Position numbers and translations under genes: made by a program. Shown here in pieces: positions 8,088 through 16,098 of a stretch of DNA of 46,091 bases. Location of the stretch: NCBI GenBank assembly GCA_016789865.1, contig JAEUPC010000123.1, positions 1 to 46,091 of the forward strand. Reading direction: 5' to 3'. The DNA comes from Rubrivivax sp. (lineage in GTDB: Bacteria; Pseudomonadota; Gammaproteobacteria; Burkholderiales; Burkholderiaceae_C). Below the pieces are notes generated by a model. That model saw only the letters and a list, made by a program, of their open reading frames with translations. It did not search any database and was not told the DNA's origin. The number at the start of each line of letters is the position of its first letter. The stretch's first letter is position 1.

Positions 8088-9880
8088 GCGACACCCTCCC
8101 CGCCGCCGACCCTCCCGCCCGCAACAGCGCCGCCGCGATGGCGGCCTCGCTGGCGCTGCGCCGGCGCCGGCTCGGCTTGGCATTGCTGGCGTTCGGCGTG
8201 CTGCTGCTGGCGGCGCAGTCGCTGTTCGAGTGGTGGCTGCCCTACGACCTGGCCGGCCTGGCGCACGTGCGGCGCTGGCTGGGCGCGCCGGGCCTCGGGG
8301 CCGCGGCGCTCGGCTGGTCGTGGGCCCTGGCGTGCGCGCTGCCGCTGGCCTGGCTGGCCTGGCCGCGCGGGCTGGGGCCGCGTGCCTGCGAAGGCGTCGC
8401 GGCGCTGGCCGGCGTGCTGATTGGCTCGGCCTACCTCGCTGCGGGCGGCGCCGCCGCGGCGCTGGCGCTGTTGCTGCTGGCGGGCATGGCCAGCCTGGGC
8501 TGGCAGGTGCGCGCCGGGGGTGGCCTCGCGCTGCTGGCCGGCACCGCGCTGGCTGTGTCGGCATGGGACGCGGCGCTGTCCGACGCGCCCACGCTGTGGC
8601 TGGCCGCCGTGGTGCTGGTGGCGATGTTCCTGTGGATCGACCGCCGCCACGTCCATGACGGCGACCGGCGTCTGTTCGCCGCGCTGTCCGAGCGCGACAC
8701 GCTGATCGGCGAGCTGGAAGCCAGCGGCGCACAGCTGCAAGCCGTGCAGCAGGCGCGCACGCGCCTGCTGGCCAGCATCAGCCACGACCTGCGCCAACCG
8801 CTGCAGGCCATGCGCCTGTACGCCGAGGCGCTGCGTGCGCGCACCGACCTCGACCCGGCGGCGCGCATGCTCGTGCGCCGGCAGATGCAGGCCGCCGATG
8901 ACGCCGCGGGCATGCTCGACCAGTTCAGCGAGTTCAGCGCCATCGAAGACGGCGTGCTGGTCAGCCACCCCGAATTGGTGGACCTGCGCGAAGTGCTCGA
9001 GCGTGTGGCCGGCGGCCTGCAGCCGGCCTACCCGAAAAGCCGCCTGCGCCTGTCGGTGTACGGCCGCCCCACCTGGGTGTCGATCGACCGCAGCCAGATC
9101 ACGCGCCTGGTGCAGAACCTGGCCGGCAACGCCGTGCGCTACAGCGTGGGCGTGCCGGTGGAGGGCCCGGCGCGGGTGGTGCTTGCGGTGCGCCCGCAGG
9201 GCCGCGGCTGCCTCATCGACGTGGTGGACAACGGCCGCGGCATCCCGCCCGAACAACGCGAGGCGGTGTTCGAGCCCTACGTGCAGCTGGCCCAGGCCGC
9301 CGAGGCTTCGCGGGCCGGGCGCGGCCTCGGGCTGGCCATCGTCAAGGGGCTGGCGGCGCAGCTGGGCCTGGTGCTGGCACCGGTGAACAGCCGCGTGGGC
9401 AACGGCACGCGCTTTCGCGTCGGCGTGCCCGCCGCGCTGCGGCGTGCGGCGCCGATGCCGCGCACGGTGACCGGCCTGCGGCCCACTGCGCGGCTGGACG
9501 GCTGGATGCTGGCGCTGCTGGACGACGAAGACGTGCCGCGCCAGGCGCTGCGCGCCGCGCTCGAAGGGGTCGGCGCGACGGTCGTCGAGGCCGAGTCGCT
9601 GGCGCGCCTGCGCAACCTGCTCGACGCCGAGGAGCGCTTCCCCGATGCGCTGCTGTTCGACCTCGACCTCGGCGCCGGCCAACCGGATGGCCGCGCCGCG
9701 CTGGCCGAGCTGCGCCAGGCCTGGGAGATGGAGCTGCCAGCCGTCATCCTGACCGGGAGGGTCGGTGCCCGCAGCATCGTGCTGCCGGCCCGCTGCAGCC
9801 TGCTCGAAAAACCGGTCGGGCTGGCCGACCTCATGGCGGCGCTGAACCGGCTGGCCCCGCGTGCCGGCGTGGTGCTGTGA
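8084..9880 (+). CDS. hybrid sensor histidine kinase/response regulator
   Basis: Membrane histidine kinase with a C-terminal receiver, 598 aa, GTG start overlapping the previous stop by 4 bp. The N-terminal ~190 residues hold about six hydrophobic segments with no large periplasmic loop, so the signal is probably sensed within the membrane. The H-box is SISHDLRQPLQAMRLYAEAL with His234. The ATPase domain has LVQNLAGNAVRYS, DVVDNGRGIP and GRGLGLAIVKGL. The receiver has LLDDEDV, Asp526 in LLFDLDLG, ILTGRV and LLEKPV. The HDLRQPL type of H-box occurs in hybrid kinases that often pair with LuxR-type regulators, as here. The receiver may act as a phosphate sink or a second input. Signal unknown. 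Confidence 0.93.
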   Translation: MSDTLPAADPPARNSAAAMAASLALRRRRLGLALLAFGVLLLAAQSLFEWWLPYDLAGLAHVRRWLGAPGLGAAALGWSWALACALPLAWLAWPRGLGPRACEGVAALAGVLIGSAYLAAGGAAAALALLLLAGMASLGWQVRAGGGLALLAGTALAVSAWDAALSDAPTLWLAAVVLVAMFLWIDRRHVHDGDRRLFAALSERDTLIGELEASGAQLQAVQQARTRLLASISHDLRQPLQAMRLYAEALRARTDLDPAARMLVRRQMQAADDAAGMLDQFSEFSAIEDGVLVSHPELVDLREVLERVAGGLQPAYPKSRLRLSVYGRPTWVSIDRSQITRLVQNLAGNAVRYSVGVPVEGPARVVLAVRPQGRGCLIDVVDNGRGIPPEQREAVFEPYVQLAQAAEASRAGRGLGLAIVKGLAAQLGLVLAPVNSRVGNGTRFRVGVPAALRRAAPMPRTVTGLRPTARLDGWMLALLDDEDVPRQALRAALEGVGATVVEAESLARLRNLLDAEERFPDALLFDLDLGAGQPDGRAALAELRQAWEMELPAVILTGRVGARSIVLPARCSLLEKPVGLADLMAALNRLAPRAGVVL

Positions 9881-10040
9881 CGAACGCTGCTTTCACCCGG
9901 CGCCAGCGCGAAGCGCGAAGCCCTCCCTGAATGGGGGAAGGCCGGCACCGGGCGGGGCACCTCATGCGCGGCAGCCGCGCCAGAATCGCCGAAAGGCGCA
10001 TGACGCCTGCTTCTGCCGACGACCGCCCGTGCCGACCCCC

Positions 10041-10553
10041 ATGCCCACCGCTCCCGCGCCGCACCGGCGCACCCTTTGCCTGGCCGCGCTGTGCGCCTGG
10101 GCCGCACCGCTGGCCGCCCAGCCGGCGCTGGCATTCCAGCTCATCACACCGGCCGAGGCGCAGCGCGATCGCGACGCTCGCCCCAAGGACGAGCCTGAGG
10201 CGCGCACGCGCTCGCTGACGCGCCCCGGCGGCAGCGCGAAATCGGGCCTGGCCATCCGGGTCGTTGCGCCCACACAGGCCGGGCCCGTGGCGGCGCCGTT
10301 TCGCATCGAGCTGGCCTTCGACGCGCCGGCCGGCGTGAAGGTGGTGCCGTCCACATTCCGGGTGCAGTACGGCGTGCTCAAGCTCGACCTGACCGAACGG
10401 CTGCGCCGCTTTGCCACCATCAGCGAGACGGGCGTGGTGGTCAGCAACGCGGCGGTGCCCGACGGCCTGCATCGCCTGCTGCTCTCGGTGGCCGACGAGC
10501 AGGGCAACGTGGCCGAGCATGAACTGCGCGTGCGCGTGGGGGTGGCGTCATGA
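10041..10553 (+). CDS. secreted protein of unknown function
   Basis: 170 aa, starting at the ATG at 10041 (an in-frame GTG at 10029 is also possible). A signal peptide (RRTLCLAALCAWAAPLAA) is followed by FQLITPAEAQRDRDARPKDEP and the motif EARTRSLT. The C-terminal ~100 residues (IRVVAPTQAGPVAAPFRIEL ... GLHRLLLSVADEQGNVAEHE) look like a beta-sandwich or Ig-like fold; this is inference from strand pattern only. Its ATGA overlap with the following OmpA gene (10550-10553) implies coupled translation and a shared periplasmic job. I do not recognise a named family. Confidence 0.75.
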   Translation: MPTAPAPHRRTLCLAALCAWAAPLAAQPALAFQLITPAEAQRDRDARPKDEPEARTRSLTRPGGSAKSGLAIRVVAPTQAGPVAAPFRIELAFDAPAGVKVVPSTFRVQYGVLKLDLTERLRRFATISETGVVVSNAAVPDGLHRLLLSVADEQGNVAEHELRVRVGVAS

Positions 10554-11341
10554 CGGCCGGCACCGCTCCGTGGGCCGCTGTCCGCACCGCCGCCCGGGCG
10601 ATGAGCTCCCTGGGGGCCTTGGCCGCGCGAGGCGCTGGCCGGGTGGCCGATGCGGCCGCGGCGGCCGCGGCGCTCCCGGCGGTGGCCGTGATCGGCTGGG
10701 TTCTCGCGGCGGCGCCGTTGCCAAGCCGGGCCGCTGGCGATGCCGACGTGCGGCGCATGATCGACGCCCTCAAGCCCGCCGCGGGCGCCGCCAGCAATGC
10801 GCCGGCGCGCGGCGTCGCACCAAGCGGCCGCACGCGCAATCTGGTGGTCGAGTCGGTGCCCGCGGCACCTTCGGAACCAACGGCCGGCGCCGCCCCAACT
10901 GCCGCCCCAGCCCCAGCCCCAGCCCCAGCCCCGGCGACGACGGCGCCGGCTGCGGCACCCGCGCCATCGCCGGGTGCCACCGCCGCGCCGGGCAGCGGTG
11001 CGGCGGGCGGGCTGTCGCTGGCCATCTCGTTCGAACCCAACTCCGCGCAGTTGCGGCCCGAGAGCGGCGATCTCCTCGGTGCCCTGGTCGCCGCGATGCT
11101 GTCGCGCGAGCTGCGCAGCACGCGCTTCGTGATCGAGGGCCACACCGACGCGACCGGCACGCCGGCGCAAAACCTGCGCCTGTCGCGCGAGCGGGCCGAG
11201 CAGGTACGGTTGGCGCTCATGACGCTGGGCGTGCCCGGTGAGCGGCTCAGTGCCGTGGGCAAGGGCTCCAGCGAGCCGGCCAACACGCGCGACCCGCGCT
11301 CGCCCGACAACCGGCGCGTGCGCGTGGTGCCCGCGCCCTGA
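10550..11341 (+). CDS. OmpA-family peptidoglycan-binding protein (copy 2)
   Basis: 263-aa envelope protein. A long Ala-rich N-terminus with a hydrophobic helix (LPAVAVIGWVLAAAPL) serves as signal or anchor. Next come DVRRMIDALKPAAG and SGRTRNLVVE, then a Pro-Ala linker coded by a CCCCAG hexamer repeat around 10904-10934. The OmpA domain reads ISFEPNSAQLRPESG, IEGHTDATGTPAQNLRLSR, RAEQVRLALM, VGKGSSEPAN and PDNRRVRVV; the key Asp (GHTD) and Arg (RAEQV) are present. It overlaps the preceding secreted-protein gene by 4 bp. Together with the gene at 6457 it brackets a two-component system, which suggests both belong to one envelope pathway (inference). Confidence 0.9.
   Translation: MTAGTAPWAAVRTAARAMSSLGALAARGAGRVADAAAAAAALPAVAVIGWVLAAAPLPSRAAGDADVRRMIDALKPAAGAASNAPARGVAPSGRTRNLVVESVPAAPSEPTAGAAPTAAPAPAPAPAPATTAPAAAPAPSPGATAAPGSGAAGGLSLAISFEPNSAQLRPESGDLLGALVAAMLSRELRSTRFVIEGHTDATGTPAQNLRLSRERAEQVRLALMTLGVPGERLSAVGKGSSEPANTRDPRSPDNRRVRVVPAP
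10904..10934. repeat. in-frame CCCCAG hexamer repeat in OmpA copy 2 linker
   Basis: About five consecutive CCCCAG units code the (Pro-Ala)n linker between the N-terminal region and the OmpA domain. Gain or loss of a unit changes linker length by two residues without shifting frame. Confidence 0.8.
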
Positions 11342-11459
11342 AGCCCGCCGGCCGACGCGGCTGGCCCTGGCGGGGAGGCGGGCGCGCCGCGGCCACCGCC
11401 AGCGCGCGGATTCCGCAGGCGGCCCGGAATAATGCGGCCGCCTCGCCGTATACCCGCCC

Positions 11460-11987
11460 GTGAACGCGCCCACCGTCTTCAGGCAGCGGCTGCTAGACGC
11501 CATCCCGCGCCTGCGCCGCTACGCGCGTTCGCTGACCCGCGAACCCAGCCAGGCCGATGACCTCACGCAGCAGGCGCTGGAGCGCGCGCTTGCCCACTGG
11601 CGACAGTTCGATCCCGAGCGCGACATGCTCGTGTGGCTGCTGTCGATCGCGCACAACGCCTTCCTCGACAGCCGCCGGCGCGACGCGCGGCTGCACTTCG
11701 CCGACCCGCTGGAGGTGCAGCAGGCCCAGGACGCCGAGGGCGGCGCGCCGGGCACGGACGTGGGCCTGCGGATGGACCTGCTGGCCGCACTGGCACGGCT
11801 GTCGCCCGAACAGCGCGAGCCGCTGGTGCTGGTGTGCGTGGAGCAGCTCAGCTATGCCGAAGTCGCGCAAGTGCTGCGCATCCCCATCGGCACGGTGATG
11901 TCGCGCGTGTGTCGTGCGCGCCAGGCGCTGCGGCGCTTTCTCGAAGGTCCGCAGCGCCACGCCAGCAGCCTGCGGCGCGTGGTGTGA
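11460..11987 (+). CDS. RNA polymerase sigma factor, ECF type
   Basis: 175-aa ECF sigma factor with a GTG start at 11460. Region 2 shows RLRRYARSLT, QADDLTQQALERALAHW and MLVWLLSIAHNAFLDSRRR. Region 4 shows LSPEQREPLVLVCVEQLSY and AEVAQVLRIPIGTVMSRV with a helix-turn-helix. It is followed after 13 bp by a membrane anti-sigma gene, the usual ECF arrangement. No Shine-Dalgarno sequence is visible before the GTG, so the message may be leaderless or start further upstream. A GGAATAA-like -35 element lies at 11426-11432. It probably directs envelope-stress genes, perhaps including the OmpA genes before it (inference). Confidence 0.92.
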   Translation: MNAPTVFRQRLLDAIPRLRRYARSLTREPSQADDLTQQALERALAHWRQFDPERDMLVWLLSIAHNAFLDSRRRDARLHFADPLEVQQAQDAEGGAPGTDVGLRMDLLAALARLSPEQREPLVLVCVEQLSYAEVAQVLRIPIGTVMSRVCRARQALRRFLEGPQRHASSLRRVV

Positions 11988-12000
11988 CGGTGGTGAACCG

Positions 12001-13059
12001 ATGAGTCCCTTCCCTCCTTCCCCTCCGACGATCCCGCCGCCAGGGCCGCCCGGCGGCGTGTTCTCCGACGAGCAGCTCAGCGCCTGGGTCGACGGCGAGG
12101 GCAGCGCCGTCGAGCGTGCCGACGTGCAGGCGTGGCTGCGCGCCCATCCTGAGCAGGCGCGGCGCATCGAGGCGTGGGCTGCCGACCGCAGCGCGCTGCA
12201 CGCCGCCTATGTGCGGGTGGTGCAGGAGCCGGTGCCGGCCCACTTGGCCGAGGTCGCGCTGCGTCCGTTGACAGACCCGTCGGCCCCGGCCGCTGCCGCT
12301 GCCGCTGCCGCTGCCGCTCGGCCGGCCTGGCTCGGCGGTTGGCTCGGGTCACGCTTCGGACCAGAGGGCGACGGCTCACGCGCCACCACCGTGCTCGGGC
12401 GTCTCTCGCCGATGGCGGCCGCGGCCGCCGCGGCCGGGCTCTTTGTCATGGGCGCGATCGTCGGCGGTGCGCTGTCCTGGCAGTGGAAGGAGCGCCAGTC
12501 GATTGCGCAGGCCCGCCTGGCGCCGGGCCCGTCGTCCGTCACGCAGGGGCTGCCCGCCGCCGGCCGCGAAGCGTGGCTGCAACGCGCGGCGTTTGCGCAC
12601 AGCGTCTACACGATCGAACCCCGCCACGCGGTGGAGGTGCGCGCGCAGGAAGAGCACCTGGCGCGCTGGCTCACCCGGCGCATCGAGGCGCCCGTGAAGC
12701 TGTTCGACCTGCGCGAGCAGGGCTTCGAACTGGTGGGTGGCCGCCTGCTGCCCGACGGCCCGGGCAAGAGCGCGCAGCTGATGTACCAGGACGGCGGCGG
12801 CCGGCGCATCACCGTCTACCTGCGCAAGCCCGAAGCCGGCAGCGACACCGCCTTCCGCTACGAGCGGCAAGGCAAGCTCGGCATGTTCTACTGGATCGAC
12901 GAGAAGTGCGGCTTTGCGCTGGTCGGCGAGTTGCCCAAGGAGCATCTGCTCGCGCTGGCCAAGGCGATCTACGACCAGGATGCGGTGCTGCCGCCGCCTT
13001 CGCTGGCCCCGCCGTCGTCGTCGGCAGCCGGCGCCTCGGCGCCCCCCTCGGGCAAGTGA
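12001..13059 (+). CDS. transmembrane anti-sigma factor
   Basis: 352 aa. The N-terminal cytoplasmic part (FSDEQLSAWVDGE ... VQAWLRAHPEQARRIEAWAA) is the anti-sigma fold that binds ECF sigma factors; no HxxxCxxC zinc motif is seen. A low-complexity Ala run near residues 97-106 comes from a GCCGCT repeat. A transmembrane helix lies near 136-158 (MAAAAAAAGLFVMGAIVGGA). The periplasmic part ends with a conserved block (GKLGMFYWIDEKCGFALVGE, then LLALAKAIYDQ) typical of this anti-sigma group, and finally a Pro/Ser tail. It holds the upstream sigma factor inactive until an envelope signal arrives. Start chosen at the first ATG after the sigma stop. Confidence 0.88.
   Translation: MSPFPPSPPTIPPPGPPGGVFSDEQLSAWVDGEGSAVERADVQAWLRAHPEQARRIEAWAADRSALHAAYVRVVQEPVPAHLAEVALRPLTDPSAPAAAAAAAAAARPAWLGGWLGSRFGPEGDGSRATTVLGRLSPMAAAAAAAGLFVMGAIVGGALSWQWKERQSIAQARLAPGPSSVTQGLPAAGREAWLQRAAFAHSVYTIEPRHAVEVRAQEEHLARWLTRRIEAPVKLFDLREQGFELVGGRLLPDGPGKSAQLMYQDGGGRRITVYLRKPEAGSDTAFRYERQGKLGMFYWIDEKCGFALVGELPKEHLLALAKAIYDQDAVLPPPSLAPPSSSAAGASAPPSGK
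12289..12318. repeat. five GCCGCT hexamers coding poly-alanine
   Basis: Five perfect GCCGCT units in a row lie within the anti-sigma gene, between the sigma-binding part and the membrane helix. They code a ten-alanine stretch and are in frame, so slippage would alter length only. Confidence 0.9.
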
Positions 13060-13104
13060 AGGCGGGCACCGCCCGCTGACACGGTGGCGTCGCCCCGGGC
13101 ACCT

Positions 13105-13122
13105 CCGGGCGGCTTTGCCCGG
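13105..13122 (+). terminator. possible terminator hairpin after the anti-sigma gene
   Basis: CCGGGC (13105-13110) pairs with GCCCGG (13117-13122) around a GGCTTT loop. A smaller stem GCGGGC/GCCCGC lies at 13062-13076. Neither has a T run, so intrinsic termination is uncertain. It lies between the anti-sigma stop and the ampG start. Confidence 0.35.
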
Positions 13123-13180
13123 CCGGCACAGCGGGCGACGCCGGCCGGGGGGCACCGGGTCCGGCTGCCACAATGAAAAG

Positions 13181-14845
13181 ATGCTCCCGCCTTGGTCGCT
13201 GCGCCCCGGCAGTTCGCTTGCGGCGTTGCACCGGCTGGCGGCGGTGGCCGTGCTGGGCTTCGCCTCCGGGCTGCCGCTGGCGCTCACCGGCCAGGCGATG
13301 CAGGCCTGGCTCACGGTGGAAGGCCTCGACCTGGCGACGATCGGCTTCCTCAGTCTGGTCGGCCTGCCATACACCTTCAAGTTCCTGTGGGCGCCGCTGA
13401 TGGACCGCTTCGAGTGCGTCGGTGCGCTCGGGCGGCGGCGCGGCTGGCTCGTGCTGACGCAGCTCGCGCTGGCCGCGCTGCTGGTGTTGCTGGCGGCCAC
13501 GTCACCCAAGGAGTCACTGCGCAGCTTCGCGCTGCTGGCGGTGGCGGTGGCGTTTGCCTCCGCCTCGCAGGACGTGGTGGTCGATGCCTATCGGACCGAC
13601 CTGTTGAGCGCGGCCGAGCGCGGCCTCGGGGCATCGCTGGGTGTGATGGGCTATCGGCTGGCGATGATCCTCTCCGGCGGCATCGCGCTCATCTGGACCG
13701 ACGCCGCCCAGGGCGGCGGCTGGAGCTGGCCCGAGGTGTACCGCTTCATGGCCGGGCTGATGGTGGCCGCTGCGGGGGCGTCGCTGTTGCTGTTGCCGCG
13801 GCTGCCGCCGTTGGCCGAGGGCAGCCCGGCGGCCCCCGTGGCCGCGGCGGGCGCTGCTGCGGCGGCGGCATCGGCAACGCGGCAATCATCGGCACGCCGC
13901 GAGCTGTGGGGCTTCGCCGCCGTGCTGGCCGCGGTGGCCTTGGGTTTCGTGCTCAGCGAACGCTTTGCGCCGCCACTCGCGCAGGCCGCGGTTGGTCCGT
14001 GGCTGGCCGGCTCGTCGCTGCCGGCTGCGCTGCAGAAGCGCTGGGTCGATCTGCTGGCGCTGCTGCTGGGCATCGCCTTCACGCTGCCACTGGCAACCTG
14101 GGCGGCGCGGCGGGCGCGCTTCGAGACCTTGGTCGCCGGGTTGTCGAGCTACTTCGCGATGCCCGGCGCCGTGGCATTCCTGCTGTTCATCGTGCTGTAC
14201 AAGCTGGGCGACGCCTTCGCCGGTTCGCTGATGACGCCGTTCCTGCTCAAGAGCATGGCCTACGGCTCGGCCGAGGTGGGGGTGGTCAACAAGGTCATCG
14301 GCCTGTGGCTGACGATCGGCGGCGCGCTGGCGGGCGGCGCGGCGATGCTGCGGCTGGGGCTGTGGCGCTCGTTGCTCGTGTTCGGCGTGCTGCAGCTGGT
14401 GTCCAACTTCGGCTTCTGGTGGCTGGCCGTCGGCGGCAAGGGCAGCCTGGGCACCGCTCTGCTGCCGGCCTTCGACTGGGGCTTTGTCAAGCTGGCGGTG
14501 CCGACGCCGGTGGACGGTGCGCTGCTGATGGTGGTGGCGTTCGAGAACATCAGCGGCGGCATGGGCACCGCGGCCTTCGTGGCGCTCCTGATGAGCCTGT
14601 GCACCCGGCGCTTCACGGCGACGCAGTTCGCGTTGCTGTCGGCATTCGCGTCGGTGGGCCGGGTTTGGGTGGGGCCGCTGGCCGGCGTGCTGGCCGAGAG
14701 CATCGGCTGGCCGTCGTTCTTCGTGCTCAGCGCGGTGCTGGCGGTGCCGGCGCTGGCGCTGCTGTGGTGGTTGCGAGGCGCGATGCGGGCGCTGGACGGC
14801 GCCGGGGGTGCCGATGCTGTGCCAGGATCGCCCGAGCCCCGGTGA
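13181..14845 (+). CDS. ampG: AmpG-type muropeptide permease (MFS)
   Basis: Inner-membrane transporter importing anhydro-muropeptides for cell-wall recycling; 554 aa with 12 or more hydrophobic segments. The N-terminal signature is characteristic of AmpG: LGFASGLPLALTGQAMQAWL, then LVGLPYTFKFLWAPLMDR. Other family blocks are SASQDVVVDAYRTDLL, ERGLGASLGVMGYRLAMI and VAFENISGGMGTAAFVALL. The start at 13181 was chosen because the signature begins about 20 residues later. It follows the sigma/anti-sigma pair by 121 bp with possible hairpins between, so it may be a separate unit. Its cell-wall role fits the OmpA genes upstream. Confidence 0.93.
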   Translation: MLPPWSLRPGSSLAALHRLAAVAVLGFASGLPLALTGQAMQAWLTVEGLDLATIGFLSLVGLPYTFKFLWAPLMDRFECVGALGRRRGWLVLTQLALAALLVLLAATSPKESLRSFALLAVAVAFASASQDVVVDAYRTDLLSAAERGLGASLGVMGYRLAMILSGGIALIWTDAAQGGGWSWPEVYRFMAGLMVAAAGASLLLLPRLPPLAEGSPAAPVAAAGAAAAAASATRQSSARRELWGFAAVLAAVALGFVLSERFAPPLAQAAVGPWLAGSSLPAALQKRWVDLLALLLGIAFTLPLATWAARRARFETLVAGLSSYFAMPGAVAFLLFIVLYKLGDAFAGSLMTPFLLKSMAYGSAEVGVVNKVIGLWLTIGGALAGGAAMLRLGLWRSLLVFGVLQLVSNFGFWWLAVGGKGSLGTALLPAFDWGFVKLAVPTPVDGALLMVVAFENISGGMGTAAFVALLMSLCTRRFTATQFALLSAFASVGRVWVGPLAGVLAESIGWPSFFVLSAVLAVPALALLWWLRGAMRALDGAGGADAVPGSPEPR

Positions 14846-15063
14846 GGTGGCGCTGGCGGCGGGCCGGGGAACCGATCCCGATCTGGCATTCACGCTGCTG
14901 GGCTGTTCAGGCCAGCAGGCATTGATCCTGCCTCGGCTGCTCCCATCTCGGGCCCGATCCCCGGTCGGGGTGGATGGACGTGGCGGCGCTGCCAGAATGC
15001 TCCGCGATGCCGCGCCCGGTGTTTGCCCGGCCGGTTTCCCGAAGCCCGCGCACCGACCGCCTC

Positions 15064-16029
15064 ATGACCACTGCTTCGAAGATGGCCGCAGCCGACAGGC
15101 CCGGCGCGTCGTTGCCTGCTGCCGCCGATGACCTGGCGCCCGACATGGCTGCGCTGACCGGATGCGATTGCCATGGCGGCGGCGGCTCGCGGCGGCGCTT
15201 CCTGACCTCGCTGCTGGGCGCTGGCGCCGCGGCAGCGACCGCGGCGCTGCCCGACGCCGCGGCAGCTGCCGACCCCGAGTGCCGGCGCTCGCGCGCCGCG
15301 GGCATCGTGCCGGCCGATCAGGTGGAAGGCATGGCACGCCAGCAGTACCTGCAACTGATGCGCGACGCGCAGGGCAAGGGCGCGCTGGCGCCCGGCGACG
15401 ATGCGCAGCTGCAGCGGCTGCGCTACATCGCCCAGCGCATCATTCCCTTCGCGCCGGCGTGCAACGAGCGCGCGCGCGAGTGGCGCTGGGAGGTGCAGCT
15501 GCTGCGCAGCAACCAGCTCAATGCCTTCTGCATGCCCGGCGGCAAGATCGCCTTCTTCAGCGGCATCCTGAGCCGCCTGAAGCTGGGCGACGACGAGGTC
15601 GCGGTGATCATGGGCCACGAAGTCGCGCACGCGCTGCTCGAGCATGCCCGCGAACGCATGGCCAAGAGCACCGGCACCGCTGTCGGCCTGCGGGCGCTGT
15701 CGGCGCTGTTCGGTCTGGGCAATGTCGGCGACCTGGCCGCGCAGTACAGCGCGCAGCTGCTGACCCTGAAGTTCGGCCGCGACGACGAGAGCGAGGCCGA
15801 CGCGCTGGGCCTGCTGCTCTCCGCGCGCGCCGGCTATGACCCGCGCGCCGGCGTCTCGCTGTGGCAGAAGATGGGCGCGGCCAGCGGCGGCAAGGCCCCG
15901 CCGGCGTGGCTTTCCACCCACCCGGCCGGGCCCGAACGCATCAAGGACATCGAAGGGCGGCTGCCGCGCACGCTGCCGGAGTTCCAGCGCGCCGCGCGCC
16001 CCGAGCGGCGGTTCGCGGCGGCGGCCTGA
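15064..16029 (+). CDS. M48-family zinc metalloprotease, twin-arginine exported
   Basis: Periplasmic metalloprotease of about 321 aa. The zinc site is HEVAH (His185, Glu186, His189) with the third ligand in ESEADALGL, as in M48 proteases such as LoiP and BepA. A twin-arginine signal SRRRFLTSLLGAG lies at about residues 42-54. That is deep for a signal, so the ATG at 15145 is an alternative start that would place the twin Arg near residue 16. The segment QLNAFCMPGGKIAFFSGIL is also typical of the family. Probable role: quality control of outer-membrane proteins (family knowledge). It ends 69 bp before the convergent Crp/Fnr gene. Confidence 0.9.
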   Translation: MTTASKMAAADRPGASLPAAADDLAPDMAALTGCDCHGGGGSRRRFLTSLLGAGAAAATAALPDAAAAADPECRRSRAAGIVPADQVEGMARQQYLQLMRDAQGKGALAPGDDAQLQRLRYIAQRIIPFAPACNERAREWRWEVQLLRSNQLNAFCMPGGKIAFFSGILSRLKLGDDEVAVIMGHEVAHALLEHARERMAKSTGTAVGLRALSALFGLGNVGDLAAQYSAQLLTLKFGRDDESEADALGLLLSARAGYDPRAGVSLWQKMGAASGGKAPPAWLSTHPAGPERIKDIEGRLPRTLPEFQRAARPERRFAAAA

Positions 16030-16042
16030 TCACGCCGTGATC
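16028..16042. other. odd palindrome GATCACG-C-CGTGATC at the M48/Crp convergent end
   Basis: Seven-base arms around one central base. It starts at the stop codon of the metalloprotease gene, between two converging genes. It may be a short bidirectional hairpin; no T run follows. Confidence 0.3.
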
Positions 16043-16098
16043 TCGGCGTGACCGCCAGGCGCGCGCGGTGCCGGCGCCGCCCTGCAGCGGCGCGCCGC

